From assembly GCA_025345505.1 (NCBI GenBank), contig JANVCC010000076.1:9883156-9947155 (forward strand): a stretch of DNA of 64,000 bases. Reading direction: 5' to 3'. Positions 38,001 to 64,000 of this stretch are shown here, piece by piece. Source of the stretch: Todiramphus chloris collaris. Taxonomy: Eukaryota; Chordata; Aves; Coraciiformes; Alcedinidae. Position numbers and translations under genes: made by a program. Every line of letters starts with the position of its first letter. Position 1 is the stretch's first letter. Under the pieces are notes generated by a model that was not told where the DNA came from, made no database searches, and was given only the letters and a program-made list of their open reading frames with translations.

Positions 38001-40900
38001 ATGCTGTGCATAAAATTCAGGGAATCATGAAAGCTGCACTGTGAAAAACACTTTTTTTGCCACTAGGAACCGCATCAGTTCTAGGAGGGGATGCCTACAT
38101 AGTGAGGAAAAGTCTTTGGTTGATTGTAGCCATAGGTATCATAAAGGAACACTGTGATAACCTGTCACAGTGGAAAGGGGAGCACATATTTCAGCAGAGC
38201 CTACATTCAGACTGTTAAGTATCCTGAGGTGAATCTCCACATGAGAAAAAAAGGTAATAAATTCATCTCAGGCAGTAACTTGAAGGAGCCATTTTCTGGA
38301 TCCTACCTTCTTATTAGGAAAAGCACAACAAAGATATTTCAATTCCTATCTTCAACTCAGTACCAGTAAGAAAGTGTTACACACAGAGTACCAAGGAGTT
38401 AAACACGGAGGATTGTACTCTAGAGCTCCAGACCCCACAAGTTCCACAGTCAGAGAGACACATAGGTTTTCTTAAGAGTACAGCCCCCCTATGTCATCTG
38501 AATGGATATTCAATGTTAGTGGATGGTATACAAGAGCCCCAAGACACACTACCTCTGGATAAAACAAGTTCAGTGGAAAAATAGCTCTGGGAAGAACATG
38601 GAACATACAAGGGAATCTCTTGCTTAGGGGTCTTGTCTTACTGTTGCAAGAAAACTCAGTAGCAGAATCTATGTAAACACCTGCTTCTGATTAAAAGACT
38701 TCGAGACAAGTGATGTTGTATGTGGTTTTAGCAGGGAGAAAAATTACCTTTCAAACACCAAACAAGGTTTGAGGTAACGGGACTTCTCTGTGATGTGGCT
38801 GCGAGTTGAAACCCTTTTGCTTTGGTAGCTTGTGGTTAGAAATACCTTGAAGAATAAATGGGTATAGGCAGCAGAAGGGCTGTTTCAGAAAACTGCAACG
38901 CAGCGAAGTGATGCTTGGAGGGAAAGTATCTGAGATTCATATGAATGTTGAATGTTTCTAAAAAATCTTTCAGAAACTTAATCTTTCAACTCAGCAGGTT
39001 TTTCTACAGTTCTCCAAATTCCCATCATGGAGAAGGATCCCTACCATACTTCAAAAGCCTTTTTGAAGGTCAGATTAGACTCTCTGAGTAGCAGTTCACA
39101 TGTAACTCTGGAAATTAGTTCTCTGCTACACAACTGTTTGGTAACTTCATCTGTTTTATGCACCTAAGTCATCTAATAAGGTACTGCAAGGATTTGGGCC
39201 AAAAGTATTGTCTCTAGTAGGCCTACCTTTAGGAGAGAGAGATTCTGTGATGGCACACAGAGGGTAAAACATCAGTTATATGCAACAATGAGAAAGTAAT
39301 CTTATGTTGAGTTTCAGCAAGATTGTTACTAGTGCTGTTTCTATACAAATATGATAGTGTAAACAAGCATTTTATTTTGCTTTTAGCATTTCCATTTATG
39401 GAGATACTCTCCTTTCTAGGAAGTTTATTCAAATTCTGGACTTTCTGCTGGTTGTCAAGCTTTATGGCATATTATTGGTTCTAATTCATCATACGGAGAA
39501 TCATTTTCATTATTTGTATTGATAACTCTGGTGTGCTTATGATTACTCCTATGTTAAACACGGTTGATAACATCGATAATGTAGCATTCCCTGAGTGCAG
39601 TAAGGCTGGTGCAAAATATCTATCCTTATTAGGTAATTTCCTGTGCTAAGAGGCAGTGCAGAAATATCCTCCAGCATATGAAATATAGTTGCATTCCACT
39701 TTAATAGAAGCCTCTCTGTAAAACACCCCATTTTAAAGCCTTCCAGTAGCTGCTTAAGCTATCTTTCAGTGTGCAATGAATCAGATAGCCTATCTTCTTT
39801 GTTCTGAATTGCCTTTTTAACAGATGCATGATTTCCACAATTGCTTTTATCACCTATCCAATTACCCACTCTAAGAGTTGTGTATGCCATTGTTCACTCA
39901 CTTCTCCTCTGTTTGCTCTGAATTTTATCATCAAGACTGTACTTTGCTTCTCTCCTTTTCCTCCAGGTGGTTCTGATCACTTCCAGACTGGTATCCAAGG
40001 GGACACATGGGAAATAGCTCAGAGATAGAAGTGGACTGTTTAGCAGCTTGCTTATTTCTAGGTTACAGTCAAGATTTCATGGTGCAAATAAAATAGGAAT
40101 GAAAGGCTTACATATCAACTGATGCTGGTGAAATTCAGTTTGGAGCTTCAAGAGTTAATCTCCCATGTTCTTGCTCTTATCCCATTGCTAATACGGTTTG
40201 CTTATTGAGTTCCTTAGGGTGAGGAATGAGAGGAACTTGTGAGCAGCCTCTGGTTTTACCAGTGTATGAGGGAGGAAGTCTGTAGTGGCTGAAATTCCCC
40301 CTCACACATACACCCAGGTGAGCGGTGACCAGGCTACTTCCAAAAGCAGAACCTGTGGCACACGGGCGTAGATTGAAGGGGAACAACCCAGACAAAGAAA
40401 CTTCACTTTTCCAAGGCATCAGTAACTACTTGCAAAGCAAGAAGGCATTTTGCAGAGTGTTGTCCCCCGTGGCAAGGCCCCACCTTCTACATCCTGTCCC
40501 ACGGCCGCTCACCCCTGCCCCTGCCCGAACCTCAGGACCAAGGGCACTTGTTTAGTGTGGCCAAGTGCAAGGAAGACAGGGGGATCAAGAGAGAAGGGCT
40601 AAAGCAAAATCTCTACAACGAATTTCAGTACCCGACTGTTTAGATGCAAGCCTACAAATCTTGCTCTCTACTTACTGTTAAAGGCACTCAGGATCTGAGC
40701 GAAGTCCAGTCATAGTATGAGACATGTAATACTTTCTCCTGTTTCCCTGCTCCTTGCAGGAGCTTGGAAAGGAAAGAAATCACAAGCAACTAATAAGAGG
40801 ACAAAGTACCTTTCAGGGAATGCTTTTGCTCTATTGCAGTTTATGAAGAAAAGTCTCACGGGCCTAACTTGGGTGTTTTGTAGAAACCTTCGCCGCTGTA
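26060..40900. other. Intergenic region upstream of SPI1
   Basis: A+T-rich sequence with short chance open frames only. A cluster of ETS, RUNX and GATA-like sites at about 28415-28480 is described as a finding. I recognise no exon, RNA gene or clear transposon. Confidence 0.55.
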
Positions 40901-41039
40901 TTTGAAACGTCATACTCCCTTTCTGCCTTCTGCTAAGGACAGCCACCTAATTCCCACGCAGGAAAGTTATCAGAGCAAGTCTGTGCCACTGCACTGTCCT
41001 CACAGGAGCTGTCAGGGCCGCGTCCCTGTGATCCAGCAT

Positions 41040-41300
41040 TAAAGCAGAGAGCAGCACCATTTCTATGGTTCGGGTACTGCGGGAAGCAGAGAGTTTTCCA
41101 CCAAGCACTGCACCCGTGTGCTTGTTTATTGGTGGCAGGCCCAGGCTCTGGGCTGCTGATTAGACAGCAGGCACCTGCCCATGGCAGATCTGGCTCCGGG
41201 CAGGCTTCCTGCTGCAGCGCCGCGGCTCCCTGAAATGAGATTTATGCAAACGGGCTAAAAGCTGTGATGTCACAGCGCAGTGATAGACCCGAGGGCTATC
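41040..41300 (+). promoter_or_regulatory. SPI1: SPI1 proximal promoter region
   Basis: G+C-richer segment about 280-540 bp upstream of the SPI1 ATG. It contains an ETS-like CTTCCTG (41205-41211), an octamer-like ATGCAAAC (41244-41251, one base from ATGCAAAT) and a CRE-like TGATGTCA (41265-41272) inside the near-palindrome TGTGATGTCACA. Mammalian SPI1 promoters are known to be TATA-less, with octamer and PU.1 sites controlling expression in B and myeloid cells. No TATA box is evident here. The start site cannot be fixed from sequence. Confidence 0.5.
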
Positions 41301-41460
41301 TGCCTTCTACAGACATTTGGTCAAATCAGGAACTTCACATACAACTCGGGAAGAAGTTCACCTCAGAACCTACCAGGGCAAACTATGAAAACTTGTTAGG
41401 GTCTTTCTCCCGTCCTGAGATCCGTCACTGCAAAAGGACTTCACGGAGTCTGAGGATCTC

Positions 41461-41517
41461 TTCTTTTCTTTTTTTTCTTCTTCTTTTTTTTTTTTTTTTT
41501 TAATGTGATTTTTTTCA
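41461..41517 (+). repeat. Pyrimidine/T-rich tract upstream of SPI1 ATG
   Basis: Nearly pure T with scattered C, including an 18-T run at 41484-41501, followed by TTTTTTTCAAG ending at 41519. It lies either within the SPI1 5' UTR or acts as the polypyrimidine tract of a 3' splice site for the ATG-containing exon. Confidence 0.7.
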
Positions 41518-41578
41518 AGTCAGTTATTCTGGATGTTTGAAAACTGAATTAAGAAAAATTCACTCAGAAGTTGGCTGA

Positions 41579-60894
<19,316 letters not shown>

Positions 60895-61373
60895 GGCCAT
60901 GGGACCCTAAGCAAGAAAAATATTGACACCTCCTGGCTGGATACCAGCAGAGGAGATGGACGCATCTTTCTCTTTGCTTCCTGTGCCCCTTCTCTGCCTT
61001 TAAATGGCCTTTACTGTCAGATGTTTCTGGTACGAATTCCCTTCTTCAGCATCTGAGAATCCTAAACGTGACAGAATTCTTTGCTTCCATTCTACAAGTT
61101 GGACAGAGTTGGGAAATTTAAAACAATGTACAAATATATTATTGTCAGGAAAGATTTTTTTTTTTTTTTTGATTGTATTGTAACTAAAGAATACAGCTGA
61201 TGAAGTTTTGCCTTCAAAGGTAGTGCTGTGTCGTTCACAGTGACACTGCATTAGCTTACAGCTTTCAAACTAGCATTAATACAGGCTCTGCCGCAGCTCT
61301 CAACGCTAGAGAGAAGTCTGCAGATCTGGGAATGATACTCATTCTTTTAAATAGTAATAACATGTATATATTT

Positions 61374-61379
61374 AATAAA
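61374..61379 (+). terminator. SPI1: Polyadenylation signal AATAAA (proximal)
   Basis: First canonical AATAAA after the SPI1 stop codon, 480 bases downstream, in an A+T-rich setting. Confidence 0.7.
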
Positions 61380-61410
61380 ATTTGATATAATGAAGTTCAG
61401 GTGTTTGCAT

Positions 61411-61416
61411 AATAAA
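61411..61416 (+). terminator. SPI1: Polyadenylation signal AATAAA (distal)
   Basis: Second AATAAA 37 bases after the first, followed by T-rich sequence with TTTTCCTGTGT that could serve as the downstream element. It could be the main signal. Confidence 0.65.
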
Positions 61417-61439
61417 TGATTCCTTCACAAACAAATTTT

Positions 61440-64000
61440 CCTGTGTATTCAGTTATGCAGATACAGCTCACGTGTGGTACCTGAACAAAAACCACCTTGG
61501 GTTATAGGGTCCTATTCATCTGTCACTGCTTTTTAATTTACTTAGGAATATCATCAGTGCTGTCAAACTAAGTAACAAAGGTAATAAGTGAGATCTGTTA
61601 CTGTGAAAGAGACTACAGTATTGAAGTCAGTTTTAAAATACACATATATTTTCTTTTTTCCTGTGCAAATTAAGCCCTGACAGTTGAATAATTTCTATTC
61701 ACTTATACCAAGAATGGCATTTATAGCTCTATCCGGTTTAGAACATAACAAATAACCATGTTATTCTGTGGTTTCACTCATTTTCCTGCTCCTGTTCTTT
61801 CCTCTTGCTTGCTTACCTCCACAGTGATATCCTGACTTGAGCTTATGAACCTTTCTGGGAAATAAGTTGTATTTAATAATGTCTTTGCAGAATTCTAGCA
61901 CAAAAGGTTTTTAAGCGTTAAACTGTGGATTTTAGTCCCTACTGTAAAACAATTAATAGTAACTAATAGCAACTGCATTGTATAGATTACACTCAAAATG
62001 CAAAATAAAAGATAATTCAACACCTGAGATACCATGGTAAAGTCATCCAGTACATCTAAACTCAGAAAAGAAAACCAAAGTCAAACAATGCTAAGAAAAT
62101 TTGCATTTTAACTTTTAACATTATGTAATATATCGCAACTCTGTTCAAGCACTCAGAAATCAGGATACATTATCATGACTTTTCCAAAATAGATGAGGTG
62201 AAATGAGATAGGTCTAGAATGAAGAGAAGAGTTTTGTGCAACAATTTTAAAATGTGGAAGAAATGCTGAATATGACAATTTGGAAGTCAAACTAAGTAAC
62301 ATAACTAACTGACTTGAAGCTTCTTAGAGCATGCTCCTCACTGAAGCCAGAAATAGTTGAAACTGATGAACTTCTTACAGACCTGACTTCTGGAATTTAT
62401 ATCTAAGCATAGTCAGTTTTATCTGCACTAACAATCTCACTGTGGAAGTGAGAAGTCTGGTGACATCACCAGGCTACAGTGTCTCCTTGGAGTCAAACAG
62501 AAAGAAGCTCTTGCTTAAAAAACATCACAATGTAGTACTTCCCAATTCTTCTTCCCAGTTCATGAACATGATAAACACATCAAACAATGTGAGAAAACAA
62601 CTGAGAGTTAAAAGCAAGTGAAGGCTTCAGAACTTTCTCTATGCAAGACAAGAACAGTAATAAATAGAAATTATCTTTCAGTCTTATAAAAAATCTTGGA
62701 ACCCACCTTTTCGTTACCGTTCTTTGAGGATCATGTATATTCTCCTAATCAAATACTTTTTATCCAATTAGGGCTAGGATATGTCAAAGCCATAAAATAA
62801 TTAAATAAGAGATCTTTTTTTTTCCTAAAACTGTATGGTAAGAATTTAATTCCTACAGATCACAATGTAATACTCACTAAACTAGACTTATATAAACTCC
62901 ATCTGCATCCCTATTGCAATTGTAGGATGGAAGCTGAAGACACTGAAGGTAGCTCTCAGAAGAACAGAGTAACACTAAACAGACATAGTTAGGGTTTCTT
63001 CAGTGATGAGCTAGAAACTCAGGACTTTTCTGCTTGGTACTGATGATGACTCTCCACCACTGACTTGCTACTAGAAAGAGATAAAAGATGTTTGCCCTCA
63101 TCAGACTTACAGACTTAATATTCAAGAAGACTAGAGGATTAATTCCTCTCTTCTTAAAAATATCTTTATCACAAAAACAGCTTGAAAAGCAGAACTGATC
63201 ATTCTCTGACACTATAATTTAGAGGAGAAGGATCATTTCCTCTTGCAGGAAAACTATGCTGACTGAAAAGATCTAACTGGTGAGCTAATTGTGGAGATTT
63301 TTATGCTATCACAAGAGCTATTTCAAGATTATCAAAAAACCTTCACAGATCTCAGAGACCTACTTTTTCATTTTCCTAGCAAGTAGTCCATAGAAAGTAT
63401 ATAGATGCTGGAGAAATAATAGAAACTTAAAATAAACATTCAAAGAGAAACAACAAGAACCTTTAAATTATTTGAGCACTGTGCATTACTACGAAATAAT
63501 ATTTTAGAGCAGCTACTTGTACTTGAAGAATTTGCATTTTACACTGTTTTTGGCCACAAGCAACATGGAAATGCAAGAATCTGAGGAAAAATATTTCTAG
63601 GGACAGTATTATTTATAATTAAATCACTTTTTAAAAATACTATAAAATATACTTTAACAAGCAGGCCTACAATTATCTTTATCTCCAAAGTTGAAATCTT
63701 TTTCTCTTCCTCTTGTTAATGCTTTGAAATACCGTTTCTAAAAATACTCACTCCCCATCTGTTTCTGGTGAGGTTTTTTCATCTGGGGCATAAAGAGTCT
63801 GAATAACCATGTGCTGCAGCTGTGAAGGAGACCAATTGATGGTGTTTTTCTGATACAATACCATTTGTATGCCGTCCAATCAAACTGGTCTGGATATTAG
63901 GCTGTCTAATCAAGTTGAATTAATCACCATTTAGTTACACATGAAAGCAGAAGCTCTTTGTCTGTTTTAAAGAAAAATACCAAAATTAATGTGCCGAAAT
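61440..64000. other. Intergenic region downstream of SPI1
   Basis: A+T-rich with short chance frames only. In mammals the next gene on this side is MYBPC3, but none of its exons is visible before the window ends. Confidence 0.6.

Larger units (their letters stand above)
60895..61435 (+). other. SPI1: SPI1 3' UTR (inferred extent)
   Basis: Non-coding sequence from the stop codon to just past the two polyadenylation signals. It includes a T run at about 61157-61170. The end is inferred from the signals. Confidence 0.7.

Overview
The window is vertebrate nuclear DNA, most probably from a bird. Introns are large and A+T-rich, and there is one strong CpG island. CR1 (chicken repeat 1) LINE fragments carry the typical ATTCTATG 3' end. 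There are no bacterial-style operons, and most long open frames are chance frames. I assembled two genes exon by exon: SLC39A13 (ZIP13 zinc transporter, minus strand, running off the left edge) and SPI1 (transcription factor PU.1, plus strand, complete). They are divergent neighbours, as I recall them being in mammals.

Layout. 1-3055: three coding exons of SLC39A13 (404-522, 2211-2324, 2756-3023), encoding the signal peptide and the first three membrane segments; later exons lie left of the window. 3056-8760: SLC39A13 intron 1, with an old LINE fragment (about 4090-4330), an A-rich tract and a short CR1 tail (about 7050-7095). About 7880-9180: CpG island, the presumed SLC39A13 promoter and non-coding first exon. 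9200-41000: intergenic, with a G+C-rich 21-bp minisatellite that runs into a 400-base assembly gap (11304-11703), a CR1 tail at about 12205-12393, and a G+C-rich island in A+T-rich surroundings at about 25560-26060. That island carries clustered C/EBP, ETS and RUNX sites, 15.8 kb upstream of the SPI1 start codon.

SPI1: promoter region about 41040-41300, then coding exons at 41579-41623, 47967-48060, 55319-55506, 59167-59323 and 60578-60894. All splice sites are GT/AG and all phases agree. The product is 266 residues: acidic and Gln-rich activation region, PEST-like segment, then a complete ETS DNA-binding domain. Intron 4 holds a CR1 insertion starting about 50 bp after the exon 4 donor. Intron 3 holds a G+C-rich patch with four CCAAT boxes. 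Two polyadenylation signals lie at 61374 and 61411. I recognise nothing in 61440-64000.

The most interesting observations concern SPI1 control: a candidate avian upstream regulatory element (URE) at -15.8 kb, a possible intron 3 antisense promoter, and a 5' leader with a start-stop uORF, a second short uORF and a weak-then-strong pair of in-frame AUGs. I found no clearly novel biological system.
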